Assembly: GCA_019636535.1 (NCBI GenBank)
Contig: JAHBXK010000011.1
Coordinates: 25,544 to 89,543 of the forward strand
Origin: Phycisphaeraceae bacterium
GTDB lineage: Bacteria; Planctomycetota; Phycisphaerae; Phycisphaerales; UBA1924
Length of the DNA stretch: 64,000 nucleotides
Reading direction: 5' to 3'
In this document: in pieces, positions 54,503 through 62,635 of the stretch
Layout of the letters: each line of letters begins with the position of its first letter
Numbering within the stretch: the stretch's first letter is position 1
Notes under the pieces: generated by a model
Database searches by the model: none
Seen by the model: the letters and a program-made list of their open reading frames with translations, nothing else
Told to the model about the DNA's origin: nothing
Made by a program: the position numbers and the translations under genes

Positions 54503-55200
54503 CACAGCGACTCCCGCCGTTCGAAGTACGCACCGGCCCCCGGATCGTGCGACACCACCACCAACGCGGCCCCCTTCTCCGCGCACACGCCCTTCAGCAG
54601 TTCCACCGCCGCCCGCGCGTTCTCCGGGTCCAGCGACGCCGTCGGCTCGTCCGCAAGAACCAGCGCCGGGTCGCACGCCAGCGCCCGCGCCACCGCCACC
54701 CGCTGCTGCTGACCCACGCTCAACTCGTCCGGCTCGCTCGCCGCCAGCGCCCCGTCGATCCCCAGCCGCGACAAGAGCGCCCGCGCCCGCCCCTCGTGCT
54801 CACGCGCAGCGATCGACGAGAACATCATCGCCGCCATCACGTTCTCCAGCGCGCTGAACCCGCGCAGCAGATGAAAGGTCTGGAAGACCATCCCGATCGT
54901 CCGCCCGCGAAACGCGTCCCGCTCCGCACCGTGCAGCGCATGGATGTTCCGCCCCGCCACGCGGATCGTCCCCTCCGCCTCGTGCGGCGACCCGAGGTCG
55001 ATCAACCCCGCGATCAGGTTCAGCAGCGTCGACTTCCCCCGCCCCGACGCCGCCGACAACAACACTCGCTCACCACGCCCCACCACCAAACCGGGCACTT
55101 CGACCGTCCAGGCCCCGCGCCCCTGCGCACCCGCATCCGCCCCGGCGTACCGGAACTTCAACCCTGTGATCTCCAGCGCTGGTGCTTCCGCGTTCGTCAC
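54502..55200 (-). CDS. ABC transporter ATP-binding protein, LolD/MacB-like
   Basis: A 232-residue ABC ATPase driving the adjacent FtsX-like permease. Walker A is SAASGRGKSTLLN (about 49-61); the Q-loop lies in FQTFHLLRG, the signature is LSVGQQQRVAVARAL (about 159-173), and Walker B is LVLADEPTASLDPENA (about 177-192) with the H-loop VVVSHDPG. Its length and the phrase FQTFHLLRGFSALENV are characteristic of the LolD/MacB branch. An intact ATPase/permease pair with no third component resembles lipoprotein or lipid exporters. Confidence 0.92.
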   Translation of the reverse strand: MTNAEAPALEITGLKFRYAGADAGAQGRGAWTVEVPGLVVGRGERVLLSAASGRGKSTLLNLIAGLIDLGSPHEAEGTIRVAGRNIHALHGAERDAFRGRTIGMVFQTFHLLRGFSALENVMAAMMFSSIAAREHEGRARALLSRLGIDGALAASEPDELSVGQQQRVAVARALACDPALVLADEPTASLDPENARAAVELLKGVCAEKGAALVVVSHDPGAGAYFERRESL

Positions 55201-55233
55201 GTGCGTCGATCGTGGGCGCGAAACGAGCCGGTA

Positions 55234-55557
55234 TCAAGCCGCGATCAAAATTCGCGCCTCGCGCAGAACCTCCTGACGGAAGTACCGTGACAACTCGTTC
55301 GGCGTGCGCAGGTCCACCCGCCGCCCGATCATCTCGCTCAACTCGATCTGCATCCCCGTCAACGCGATCAGACCGGGCGTTCGAGCCGGCAGAAACTCCA
55401 CCAGCACGTCCACGTCGCTCGTCGGTCGAAAGCCATACCCACCCTCACCCGACGGCGCTCGCAGAATGCTCCCGAACAGCGACAGGCGCGCCACCCCATG
55501 CCGATTGCAGAACTCGGCGATGCGATCCTCGGGAAACTCGACGCCGTTGATGACCAT
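55234..55557 (-). CDS. MNT-type nucleotidyltransferase domain protein
   Basis: A 107-residue minimal nucleotidyltransferase. The motif is LSLFGSILRAP...TSDVDVLVEF (about 28-56), where the GS and DVD acidic pair bind nucleotide and metal; about 17 residues separate them, several more than in compact MNT proteins. The tail (MIGRRVDLRTPNELSRYF) is typical of the family. Such proteins usually act with a HEPN partner as toxin-antitoxin modules, but no HEPN gene is adjacent. The ATG at 55557 excludes a non-conserved 63-residue leader. It lies 33 bases upstream of nothing coding on its left and is isolated from the ABC genes. Confidence 0.82.
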   Translation of the reverse strand: MVINGVEFPEDRIAEFCNRHGVARLSLFGSILRAPSGEGGYGFRPTSDVDVLVEFLPARTPGLIALTGMQIELSEMIGRRVDLRTPNELSRYFRQEVLREARILIAA

Positions 55558-55621
55558 CGCCCGTGATTGTACGGAACGGCCGATCAGCCGCACCGCCCAC
55601 AGCACCCGCCGCCAATTTCGC

Positions 55622-56635
55622 TCAGTTTCCACCAACCAGGAAAATGTCGTCGAACGACCCGTCGTTCGCCCAATCTTTCCCCGTTGTGTACTGCAGCGCC
55701 CCGCCGGTGGCCATCGCCACCCGCCCGCCGCGCTCGCGCCGACCAAGATACACGCCGTTCGCGCCCGCCGAGTGGAAGATCAACTTCCCGCGCGACTCCG
55801 TCGGCACGTTCGCGTTGCTCGGGTCCGGCGAGTTCGGGTTCCCGAACACCGCCGCCATCGTCTCCAGGTTCACCGCGCTCCCGCTCACCCCGAGCAGCGA
55901 CCCGTTCAACGTGTCCGTCTGGTTCGCGCCGAACTCGCCCAGCCCGGTCGCCGTCAGAAACGCCGCGTTCGGCGTCCAGTAGAACCGCGCCCGCTGCGAA
56001 CCGTTGTGCGCGGCAAACTCCCGCCCCGGCGCGATCCGCTCGTCCTCCGCCCAAGCCAGAATCGGATGCCCGAACGCGTCGATCACCGCCGGCATCGCCA
56101 GGTGGTCCGGGTTCACGCTCGCACGCTTCTTCGTCGGGTTGATGCACTGCGCGGCGAAGTACCGCTTGTCCGGCTGGAAGTACGCCTTGGTCTGAACACC
56201 CGCGATCGCCCGCGACGAGCCGATCGCCGACAGCGACACCCGCACCGTGTCCGTCGTCGTCGGTCCCACCTCGATCACCGCGTTCGGGTTCGTACCCAGC
56301 GAGCACGCGTCCCCCGGCGCGTTCCGCGCGGCCTGCGTAAACCCGCCCGCAAGGTCCAGGATGATGTTGTCCATCGTCGTGAACCCGCGCGTCGTGTTCG
56401 CGTTGTCCGCCATCGACTGCATGCCGAAGTACCCGGGCACGCGCCGCTCGCTCAGCGTGAACTGCGACGACGCCGTCTGCAATCCGTTCATCAAACTCTG
56501 CGTGGCGCTCTTCCGCGCGGCCGTCCGCGCAGCGTTCAACGCCGGCAGCACGATCGCCAGCACCACCACCAGGATCCCCAGCACCACCATCATCTCGATC
56601 AGCGAAAATCCGCGCTGTCCAGTCTCACGCTTCAT
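55622..56635 (-). CDS. Type II secretion pseudopilin / prepilin-type N-terminal methylation protein
   Basis: A 337-residue protein with a class III prepilin leader: basic MKRETGQRG, then FSLIEMMVVLGILVVVLAIV (about 10-29), where cleavage and methylation occur before the Phe and Glu at position 5 of the mature form (E14) is present. The long C-terminal domain (about 45-337) is a pseudopilin-like globular part, with repeats such as AVIDAFGHPILAWAEDERIA and GKLIFHSAGANGVYLGRRE typical of planctomycetal prepilin-like proteins. GGTGGA 8 bases before the ATG supports the start. It may be processed by the same peptidase that serves the gspD/gspE system 12 kb away. Confidence 0.88.
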   Translation of the reverse strand: MKRETGQRGFSLIEMMVVLGILVVVLAIVLPALNAARTAARKSATQSLMNGLQTASSQFTLSERRVPGYFGMQSMADNANTTRGFTTMDNIILDLAGGFTQAARNAPGDACSLGTNPNAVIEVGPTTTDTVRVSLSAIGSSRAIAGVQTKAYFQPDKRYFAAQCINPTKKRASVNPDHLAMPAVIDAFGHPILAWAEDERIAPGREFAAHNGSQRARFYWTPNAAFLTATGLGEFGANQTDTLNGSLLGVSGSAVNLETMAAVFGNPNSPDPSNANVPTESRGKLIFHSAGANGVYLGRRERGGRVAMATGGALQYTTGKDWANDGSFDDIFLVGGN

Positions 56636-56848
56636 GTTCGATCCACCGTCCTTCCAGCCAACCCCGACCACCGCCCACGGGCAACCCCCGAATCCCTGTT
56701 CGTCCCGCCGCCGCCCTCTGATCCGCCCAACATCCCTCCGAGTGTACGACCCGCCGCGCCCCTCCCTGCCCACACAGCCCGATTCCGCCCCACAAACCCC
56801 CAAATGGTCGGAACTTGTACCCCCTCCAGCGAAGCGCAATACTCAACC

Positions 56849-58063
56849 ATGCACCCGGCACATCGCTCGGGCAACCCTTCCCCACTATCCCCGCACGATT
56901 CATCGTCGATCCCCCCCGAGCCGGGGCAGGATTCACCCCCTCCAAGCCCCGCGTCCGCGCTGCCCCGCATCCTCCTCTCTGAGTGCGGCTGGATCCTCCT
57001 CGCGCACCCCGCCCTCCTCGCCGACTTCGCCGCCAGCGCCCGCGCTGACCACCCCACCAACCCCCACCCGACGCCCGCCCTCGCCTTTGTCCATTCCCCC
57101 GTAAGCCTCCGCCAACTCCTCCAATCCGCCGACTCACTCACCCCCGTCGCCCGCCGATTCGTGGATCGCCTCACCCCCGGCCCGATCGCCTTCATCCCCG
57201 TCCACCCGCTCCCCCACTTCGTCGAGGCGCATTTCGCCGCCTTCTCCCCCATCGCCCTCACCTGCTCCGACCGCGCCCCCTCCCCCATCCCATCCTCTTC
57301 CAACTCCCCACCCGCCGACTCCATCAACAACAACCCGGCGCCAACCCTCGCACTCGCCCTCCCCGGCCTCGACCCACACCTCGTTGCACGCCGCACCGGC
57401 GCGCTCCTCATCCAGCCACCACCCAACGACCCCTTGCGCGAACTCGCCCAACCCGCCATCGCCCGCGGGCCAACGATCATCCGTCTCCTCAACCACCCGT
57501 CCGACTCCCCGCGCCCCTGGCAGATCCACCGCCCCGGCGTCTACGAGGATCGTTTCATCGCCAAGCAAGCACACATCTCCGTCCTGTTCGTCTGCACCGG
57601 CAACACCTGCCGGAGCCCCATGGCCGAAGCGCTCGCCGCCGACTTCGCGCGCCGAAACTCCGCCGCAGCCGACCACCCCGAACCCACGATCACCATCTCC
57701 GTCGCCTCCGCAGGCGCTGGCGCGGGCCACGGCCAGCCCATCACCCCCGAGGCCGTCGTCGCCCTCCGCGAACTCGGCGTCTCCCCCGCCCCCCCCACCT
57801 CCCTCACCTACTCGCGCTCCAGCGGCTCCAAGCCCCTCACCCGACGACTCATCGCCGACGCCGACATCGTCTTCGCCATGTCGCGCTCCCACGTCCACGC
57901 CGTCCTCGACCTCGACCCCGACGCCGCCTCCAAGGTCCACACCCTCGACCCCACCGGCGCCGACGTCCCCGACCCCATCGGCTCCGGACCGGCCACATAC
58001 AGTCACACCGCACGCCGAATCCGCGACCTCGTCGAACTGCGACTCAAGGAGTTGCTCTCATGA
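56849..58063 (+). CDS. Fusion of a degenerate Sua5/YrdC domain with a low-molecular-weight (arginine) phosphatase
   Basis: A 404-residue two-domain protein. C-terminal domain (about 244-404): phosphatase P-loop VLFVCTGNTCRSPMAEAL with Cys249, Thr253 and Arg255, and the general acid Asp375 in VPDPIGSGP. Thr at the P-loop position of Thr11 in Bacillus YwlE marks phosphoarginine phosphatases, so arginine dephosphorylation is plausible. The N-terminal part (about 38-240) resembles Sua5/YrdC (ALAFVHSPVSLRQLLQ; RFVDRLTPGPIAFIPV), but the usual N-terminal TxTVYGL motif and KRP segment are not recognisable, so threonylcarbamoyl-AMP synthesis is doubtful. The stop overlaps rpiB by 4 bases. ATG at 56849 is chosen; 56804 is also in frame. 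Confidence 0.85.
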   Translation: MHPAHRSGNPSPLSPHDSSSIPPEPGQDSPPPSPASALPRILLSECGWILLAHPALLADFAASARADHPTNPHPTPALAFVHSPVSLRQLLQSADSLTPVARRFVDRLTPGPIAFIPVHPLPHFVEAHFAAFSPIALTCSDRAPSPIPSSSNSPPADSINNNPAPTLALALPGLDPHLVARRTGALLIQPPPNDPLRELAQPAIARGPTIIRLLNHPSDSPRPWQIHRPGVYEDRFIAKQAHISVLFVCTGNTCRSPMAEALAADFARRNSAAADHPEPTITISVASAGAGAGHGQPITPEAVVALRELGVSPAPPTSLTYSRSSGSKPLTRRLIADADIVFAMSRSHVHAVLDLDPDAASKVHTLDPTGADVPDPIGSGPATYSHTARRIRDLVELRLKELLS

Positions 58064-58551
58064 AACTCGCGCTCTCCGCCGATCACCGCGGCGTCTCCGC
58101 CACCAAGCAACTCTCCGACCGCCTCCGCTCTAACGGTCACGACGTCCTCCTCGTCGGTAATCTCTCCGGCGAGACCTGCGACTACCCCGAGCCCGCCTAC
58201 CTCGTCGCCAAGGCCGTCGCCGACAAGCAGGTCGAGTTCGGCATCCTCGTCTGCGGCTCCGGCATCGGCATGTGCATCGCCGCCAACAAGGTCCCCACCG
58301 TCCGCGCAGCGCTCGTCCACGACGAACTCACCGCCGAGGTTGCACGCTCCCACAACGACGCCAACGTCGTCTGCCTCTCCGCCGACATGCTCGGCCAGCG
58401 CCTCATCGAAAAAATCGTCGACGTCTTCCTCACCACCCCCTTCCAGGGCGGACGCCACGAGCGACGAGTCAAGAAAATCACCGCCATCGAACGCGGCGAA
58501 GACCCCACCGGCTGCTGCGGCGGCGGCGGCGGAAAGCCCTGCAACGCCTGA
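58060..58551 (+). CDS. rpiB: Ribose 5-phosphate isomerase B
   Basis: RpiB interconverts ribose 5-phosphate and ribulose 5-phosphate in the pentose phosphate pathway. The 163-residue protein has ALSADHRGV (Asp/His), GILVCGSGIGMCIAANK with the catalytic Cys (about 64-80), HNDANVVCLSADMLG and the C-terminal GGRHERRVKKI. ATG at 58060 overlaps the stop of the phosphatase fusion (ATGA), so the pair is coupled. The last dozen residues add a Gly/Cys-rich tail (CCGGGGGKPCNA) not found in typical RpiB. LacA/B-type isomerases are less likely given the NK and HNDANV motifs. Confidence 0.94.
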   Translation: MKLALSADHRGVSATKQLSDRLRSNGHDVLLVGNLSGETCDYPEPAYLVAKAVADKQVEFGILVCGSGIGMCIAANKVPTVRAALVHDELTAEVARSHNDANVVCLSADMLGQRLIEKIVDVFLTTPFQGGRHERRVKKITAIERGEDPTGCCGGGGGKPCNA

Positions 58552-58606
58552 CCCCCCGCGCCTTCATCCGTACGCGCCCTCTTCCTCGCGCGATAGACTC
58601 ACCACC

Positions 58607-59311
58607 ATGATCCACACGCGCACCGCGCTCCCACGCGCTCTCGCGCCCCTCGCCGCCGCGATCGCGCTCACCCTCGCACTCCTCTCCGCCGCCCCCGGCT
58701 GCGCTTCCGCCGCCGCCGCGCGCTTCGACGCCGCCGCCCAGCGCGAAACCCCGCCACCCGACTTCCAACTCGGCCTCACCGTCCAGGCGCCGCTCTCCCG
58801 CCTCGGCGCCCGCGCAGTCATCACCCCCGCCCGCGACGGACAGCCCGCCACCCAGACCTTCGTCACCAACACCCCCTACGGCCAACGCGGCGTCGCCAAC
58901 ATCCCCCTCTCCCACCGCCCCGCACGCTTCGTCATCGAGGCCGACTGGATCCTCCGCGCCGCCGTCGGCTACGGCGCAAGCGAAACCGTCTTCCCACCCA
59001 ACACCCGCCAATTGAACGCCTCCGACATCTCCGCCCTCTGGTCCGCCCTCCGCGACGCCGGGCTCCTCGACCCCGACCACCCAGCCATCGTCTCCGCGCC
59101 CCCGGAGCCCGAACAGGCCTTCGGCCGAACCCACTACGTCCTCAGTTACCAGGTCGCCGGCGTCCGCCGCACGCTCGTCTTCGACGCCGGCCTCCCACCA
59201 ACCGCCTCCCCTCCATCCCCCACCACAACCGCCGCCTCCACCGTCGACCCCGATGCGCAGGCCGTCCGCGGCGTCCTCGAGCAACTCGCCGCGCTCGCCT
59301 GGCAATCCTGA
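58607..59311 (+). CDS. Lipoprotein of unknown function
   Basis: A 234-residue protein with a lipoprotein signal: hydrophobic core LAAAIALTLALLSAA and lipobox APGC (Cys near residue 31). The mature part is about 200 residues, with a strand-rich look (FQLGLTVQAPLSRLGARAVI; THYVLSYQVAGVRRTLVFDA). The ATG at 58607 is chosen because earlier in-frame sequence overlaps the rpiB tail in another frame and is Ser/Pro-rich. It lies about 55 bases after rpiB and 12 bases before the next gene. No family is recognised. Confidence 0.78.
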   Translation: MIHTRTALPRALAPLAAAIALTLALLSAAPGCASAAAARFDAAAQRETPPPDFQLGLTVQAPLSRLGARAVITPARDGQPATQTFVTNTPYGQRGVANIPLSHRPARFVIEADWILRAAVGYGASETVFPPNTRQLNASDISALWSALRDAGLLDPDHPAIVSAPPEPEQAFGRTHYVLSYQVAGVRRTLVFDAGLPPTASPPSPTTTAASTVDPDAQAVRGVLEQLAALAWQS

Positions 59312-59323
59312 GCCGACGTTCCC

Positions 59324-59857
59324 GTGCTGCCCGGCACCCTCATCACCAACACCTCCGGCAAGCCGATCGACGTGGCTCGCTTGGCGCGAATGCACCGCCG
59401 CGTGCTCATCACATTCTGGATCGTCTCCATTGCACCCGGCCTGCTCATACTCGCCCTCGCCGGCGCAACCGCCGGGCCACTGGTCGGCATGTTCCTGGGC
59501 GTGGCCGCGTTGACACTGGGCTGCTCCGCGGCATTGCCCCCGGCCGCCGCCTTCCTCTCCTGGCGCTTGGGCGCATCACGCACCGGCATCGCGATGGTCA
59601 CCCTCTTGGCCATGCTCCCCGGCGTGAGCGTGCTCATCTGGCTCGCCCTCAACGATCGAGTCAAAGCAATCCTCTGGCAATCGGGTCTCGCCGTCGGACA
59701 CTTCGGCGCCAGCCCGAGCGACATCCGCAAACTCAACACCGGCACCTGCTTCAAGTGCAACTACGACCTCTCAGGCCTCCCCAGCCGCATCTGCCCGGAA
59801 TGCGGCACGATCAGTCCTTACACACAAACGCGCACGAGTTCGGCGCGGTGTACGTAA
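59324..59857 (+). CDS. Membrane protein with C-terminal zinc ribbon (first of two)
   Basis: A 177-residue protein with three hydrophobic segments (about 28-48, 52-75 and 90-110; VLITFWIVSIAPGLLILALA, GMFLGVAALTLGCSAA, GIAMVTLLAMLPGVSVLIWL). A C-terminal four-Cys zinc ribbon follows, CFKCNYDLSGLPSRICPECG (about 145-164). The GTG at 59324 is the start; the gene lies 12 bases after the lipoprotein gene. The tail overlaps the convergent secreted protein gene by 47 bases. A related architecture recurs at 60511. Confidence 0.75.
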   Translation: MLPGTLITNTSGKPIDVARLARMHRRVLITFWIVSIAPGLLILALAGATAGPLVGMFLGVAALTLGCSAALPPAAAFLSWRLGASRTGIAMVTLLAMLPGVSVLIWLALNDRVKAILWQSGLAVGHFGASPSDIRKLNTGTCFKCNYDLSGLPSRICPECGTISPYTQTRTSSARCT

Positions 59858-60398
59858 TCGACTTGACCTTCCCCGCACCACCGCACGTGGTCACGGCTGA
59901 GCCAAGGCACTCCGCGAATGTCACCGCAGGCGTATCTGACACTTGCAGGAACAGGTTGGCCAGAAACACGTGCACCGCGAGTGGATCCTCTGTCTCCGCC
60001 GGATCGACCGACCACGCGCCCGATGCAAACCTCGCCCTGACCATCACCACCTGCTGTTCGTCCTTCAACGTCGCCAACACCTCATCATCCTTCGACTCGA
60101 ACTCCACGTAGTGAACACTCGACGCCTTCGTATTCTCAATCCTGATCAGCCCGGCTCCTTGCAGCGAGTACGTAAAGTTCTCGCTCGCGGTCACCGTCAC
60201 CGTGGCATCCGCATAATCCTTCGGGTCGGCCCCTTTGGCGTACGCGCTGCCCCCGAACTCACCCGAAGTGCTCTTCGCCGTCAGATGGCAATTCAGACTC
60301 GCGCCAAACTCCAGCACCGCCGTCTGCGCTGACCCAGCACTAACCGCCAACACGCACACCACGCAGATCCCAACCAACATCGATGCAATGACCTTCAT
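59811..60398 (-). CDS. Small exported protein of unknown function
   Basis: A 195-residue protein with a signal peptide (about 1-24, ASMLVGICVVCVLAVSAGSAQ). The mature part is strand-rich with a repeated look (GEFGGSAYAKGADPKDYADATV; TASENFTYSLQGAGLIRIEN) and cysteines near the C-terminus (CGGAGKVKSIT, NSCAFVCKD). AAAGGAG 8 bases before the ATG fixes the start. It is transcribed toward the first zinc-ribbon gene and overlaps its 3' end, so both cannot use that stretch for independent terminators. A promoter candidate lies just upstream. Confidence 0.8.
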   Translation of the reverse strand: MKVIASMLVGICVVCVLAVSAGSAQTAVLEFGASLNCHLTAKSTSGEFGGSAYAKGADPKDYADATVTVTASENFTYSLQGAGLIRIENTKASSVHYVEFESKDDEVLATLKDEQQVVMVRARFASGAWSVDPAETEDPLAVHVFLANLFLQVSDTPAVTFAECLGSAVTTCGGAGKVKSITYTAPNSCAFVCKD

Positions 60399-60456
60399 CT
60401 GATGTTCTCCTTTGAAAACGACCGTCACCACGCCCCTTTCAAAACAGACTTGATCT

Positions 60457-60484
60457 AAAATACTTGAGAATATAATCGCGTCAA
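60457..60484 (-). promoter_or_regulatory. Candidate promoter in an AT-rich divergent region
   Basis: On the minus strand TTGACG (60479-60484) and TATTTT (60457-60462) are 16 bases apart, about 60 bases upstream of the exported protein gene. On the plus strand a TATAAT (60471-60476), with TTGATC 15 bases before it, faces the second zinc-ribbon gene. The overlapping, AT-rich layout is unusual for this GC-rich window. Confidence 0.45.
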
Positions 60485-60510
60485 GTACATCGTACTGAGA
60501 TTACTGCACT

Positions 60511-61077
60511 TTGAACATCGTCACAATCCGTCCCCCCACTTCCGGGGCCGTGCCCACCTCACCCCGCCCGCGCATCCACCACTCCTCCTGGCGTGCGGTC
60601 AACCTCCCCAAACTCGCACTCGCCCAGCGACGCATCATCTGGTCCATCCCCGCCATCTACGCCGTCTGCCTCCTCCTCCCGCTGCTCTTCTTCACCCTCC
60701 GCGCCCCCGGCCTCTTCTGGATCGGTTTCACGATCATTAGCCTCTTCATCCTCCTCTACCTCGGCGCACTCTGCTTCGCCGTCTGGCTCTCCGTCCGCTC
60801 CGGCCACCACCCCGTGCTGATCGTGTTCATCGCCATCGCGATGTTCTTCCCCCTCATCAACGCCATCGTCCTGATGTTCGTCAACCGCGACGCCACCGCC
60901 ATCCTCCGCAAGGCCGGCGTCAAAGTCGGGCTCATGGGCGTCCCGCCCGCCCACATGTTCCGCCTCTACCACGGCGTCTGCACCACCTGCGGCTACGACG
61001 TCACCCAACTCCCCACCGACATCGCCCGCTGCCCCGAGTGCGGCGCAGCAATAGCCCGATCGTTGCTGGATCGATGA
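60511..61077 (+). CDS. Membrane protein with C-terminal zinc ribbon (second of two)
   Basis: A 188-residue relative in architecture of the gene at 59324. Two or three membrane segments (about 46-66, 70-93 and 100-121; AIYAVCLLLPLLFFTLRA, LFWIGFTIISLFILLYL, HPVLIVFIAIAMFFPLINAI) are followed by a cytoplasmic C-terminus with the zinc ribbon CTTCGYDVTQLPTDIARCPECG (about 156-177). The start is uncertain: TTG at 60511 lacks a clear ribosome binding site, and a GTG at 60550 is an alternative. Zinc ribbons of this kind are common in planctomycetal membrane proteins. Confidence 0.72.
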   Translation: MNIVTIRPPTSGAVPTSPRPRIHHSSWRAVNLPKLALAQRRIIWSIPAIYAVCLLLPLLFFTLRAPGLFWIGFTIISLFILLYLGALCFAVWLSVRSGHHPVLIVFIAIAMFFPLINAIVLMFVNRDATAILRKAGVKVGLMGVPPAHMFRLYHGVCTTCGYDVTQLPTDIARCPECGAAIARSLLDR

Positions 61078-61127
61078 TCTGCGCAGCGAACACTCATAGC
61101 GAACCGGGCCGGAGCGAACCGATTGCG

Positions 61128-61442
61128 TCAACCGACTTGTTCGGCCTTGGCAGTCCGCTCATCAAGACGAATGGCACGGCTGTGGGCCAATCGGATGTGC
61201 GAGACGACTCGCCGCAACTGTTCTATCGACAGTTCGTTGACCCGATCTGGGTAGTAAACGTCTTCGCCCATCAATCGGTCGATCGCCCGAATGTGCTCGC
61301 GGATCTCTGGATCGCGGAACCACCGAAGATCGCCCGGCATCAGCCGAGACAGTGCGAATCGCACGCGCTCGCGACCACTGCTGGCTGCAGGATCGCACAA
61401 CCAGTCCATGGCGTCGTCCAACACCTTCCACTGATATGACAT
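61128..61442 (-). CDS. Small protein of unknown function
   Basis: A 104-residue soluble protein, helical and charged (VLDDAMDWLCDPAASSGRER; IREHIRAIDRLMGEDVYYPD; SIEQLRRVVSHIRLAHSRAI). GGGGG 6 bases before the ATG at 61442 supports the start; a longer reading is Arg/Cys-rich. It is isolated between the convergent zinc-ribbon gene and the dehydrogenase gene on the same strand. Coding status is likely but not proven. Confidence 0.62.
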   Translation of the reverse strand: MSYQWKVLDDAMDWLCDPAASSGRERVRFALSRLMPGDLRWFRDPEIREHIRAIDRLMGEDVYYPDRVNELSIEQLRRVVSHIRLAHSRAIRLDERTAKAEQVG

Positions 61443-61588
61443 TGAAAACCCCCGCTTCCGCGTCCCGCCCTCGCACGCTCGCCGTGACGAGAGGCAATTG
61501 GAAGCGATCCATTGTAGACCGACTGCTGAAGAAGCGCAAATGTGGCGAGCTGCGCAGAAGTGGGACAAGCAGCCTGTCGGTTTGTGCA

Positions 61589-62611
61589 TCACGCCACCCT
61601 GTTCGGCGGCGCCCCGCGCGCCAGAATCGCCTCCGCGTTCGACACCACGATCTGCGTCATCACCTCCCGCCACTTCCGCTCCGCCGAGCCGATGTGCGGC
61701 GTCAACGCCACGTTCTCCAGCCCCGCCAACTCCGCGTGAACCCGCGGCTCGTGCTCGAACACGTCCAGCCCCGCCCCAAAGATCCGCCCCGCCCTCAACG
61801 CCGCCACCAACGCCCCCTCATCGATCACCGCCCCGCGCGACGTGTTCACGATCACCGCCGTCGGCTTCATCATCCCGATCCGCTCCGCATTGATCAAATG
61901 CCGCGTCTGCTCCGTCAGCGGCGTGTGCACGCTCACCACGTCCGCCTGCCGCAACCCCTCCTCCAACTCCACCCACTTCCCCGCCACCGGCCCGATCTCA
62001 AACTCCACGTGCCGCTTCCGCGCGGCATACAGCACACGCATCCCGAACCCGAGCCCGCGCAGCGCCACCGCCATCCCGATCCGCCCCGCCCCCACGATCA
62101 ACAGGTTCCGACCCGCAAGGTCCGTCCCCAGCCACTCCGTAATCCCCGGGTTCCCCTTGCGAGAGAACTCCCCGCTCCGCACGAACCGATCCGCCGCGAT
62201 CAACCTCCGCGTACTGGCCAGGATCAACCCCCACGCCAGGTTCGCCGTCCCCTCCGTCACCGCGTCCGGACAGTTGCACACCACCACCCCGCGCTCCCGG
62301 CACGCCCCCAACTCAATGTTGTCAAACCCCACCGCAAAGTTGCAAACGCCCCGCAACTGCCCCCCCGCCGCGTCCAACACCGACCCGTCGATCCGGTCGT
62401 GAAACATCGACACGATCACGTGCGCCCCGCGCACAAACTGTCGCAACCGCTCCGCGCTCAACGCCGGGTTCTCCGCCGCCATCACCACCCGCGCACGCCC
62501 GCCACCCACCGACCGCACCACCGGCACGCCTCCCGCCCCCGCCTCCCCCTCGTTCACCGGCACGCCCCGCGTGATCACCACCAACGGCTCTTCCTGCCCG
62601 CTCACTTTCAT
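61589..62611 (-). CDS. D-isomer-specific 2-hydroxyacid dehydrogenase (glyoxylate/hydroxypyruvate reductase-like)
   Basis: A 340-residue enzyme interconverting 2-keto and D-2-hydroxy acids. The catalytic triad is readable: Arg in VNTSRGAVIDEGAL, Glu in LDVFEHEP and His in ALTPHIGSAE. The nucleotide-binding motif is LLIVGAGRIGMAVALRGLGF, followed by YAARKRH: the acidic residue that selects NAD is replaced by Arg, which favours NADPH. The N-terminal part (about 1-55) is Gly/Val-rich and variable. Glyoxylate/hydroxypyruvate reductase is the nearest functional guess; D-3-phosphoglycerate dehydrogenase is less likely because the C-terminal regulatory domain is missing. It is 24 bases from the amidohydrolase gene. 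Confidence 0.9.
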   Translation of the reverse strand: MKVSGQEEPLVVITRGVPVNEGEAGAGGVPVVRSVGGGRARVVMAAENPALSAERLRQFVRGAHVIVSMFHDRIDGSVLDAAGGQLRGVCNFAVGFDNIELGACRERGVVVCNCPDAVTEGTANLAWGLILASTRRLIAADRFVRSGEFSRKGNPGITEWLGTDLAGRNLLIVGAGRIGMAVALRGLGFGMRVLYAARKRHVEFEIGPVAGKWVELEEGLRQADVVSVHTPLTEQTRHLINAERIGMMKPTAVIVNTSRGAVIDEGALVAALRAGRIFGAGLDVFEHEPRVHAELAGLENVALTPHIGSAERKWREVMTQIVVSNAEAILARGAPPNRVA

Positions 62612-62635
62612 CGCTGCGCCTCCATCCCCACCTCT

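Noticed and set aside
55304..56848. N-terminal extension of the phosphatase fusion covering the pseudopilin gene on the other strand
   Set aside because: It is antisense to a clear pseudopilin and MNT gene, and the extension is Arg/Pro-rich with no domain.
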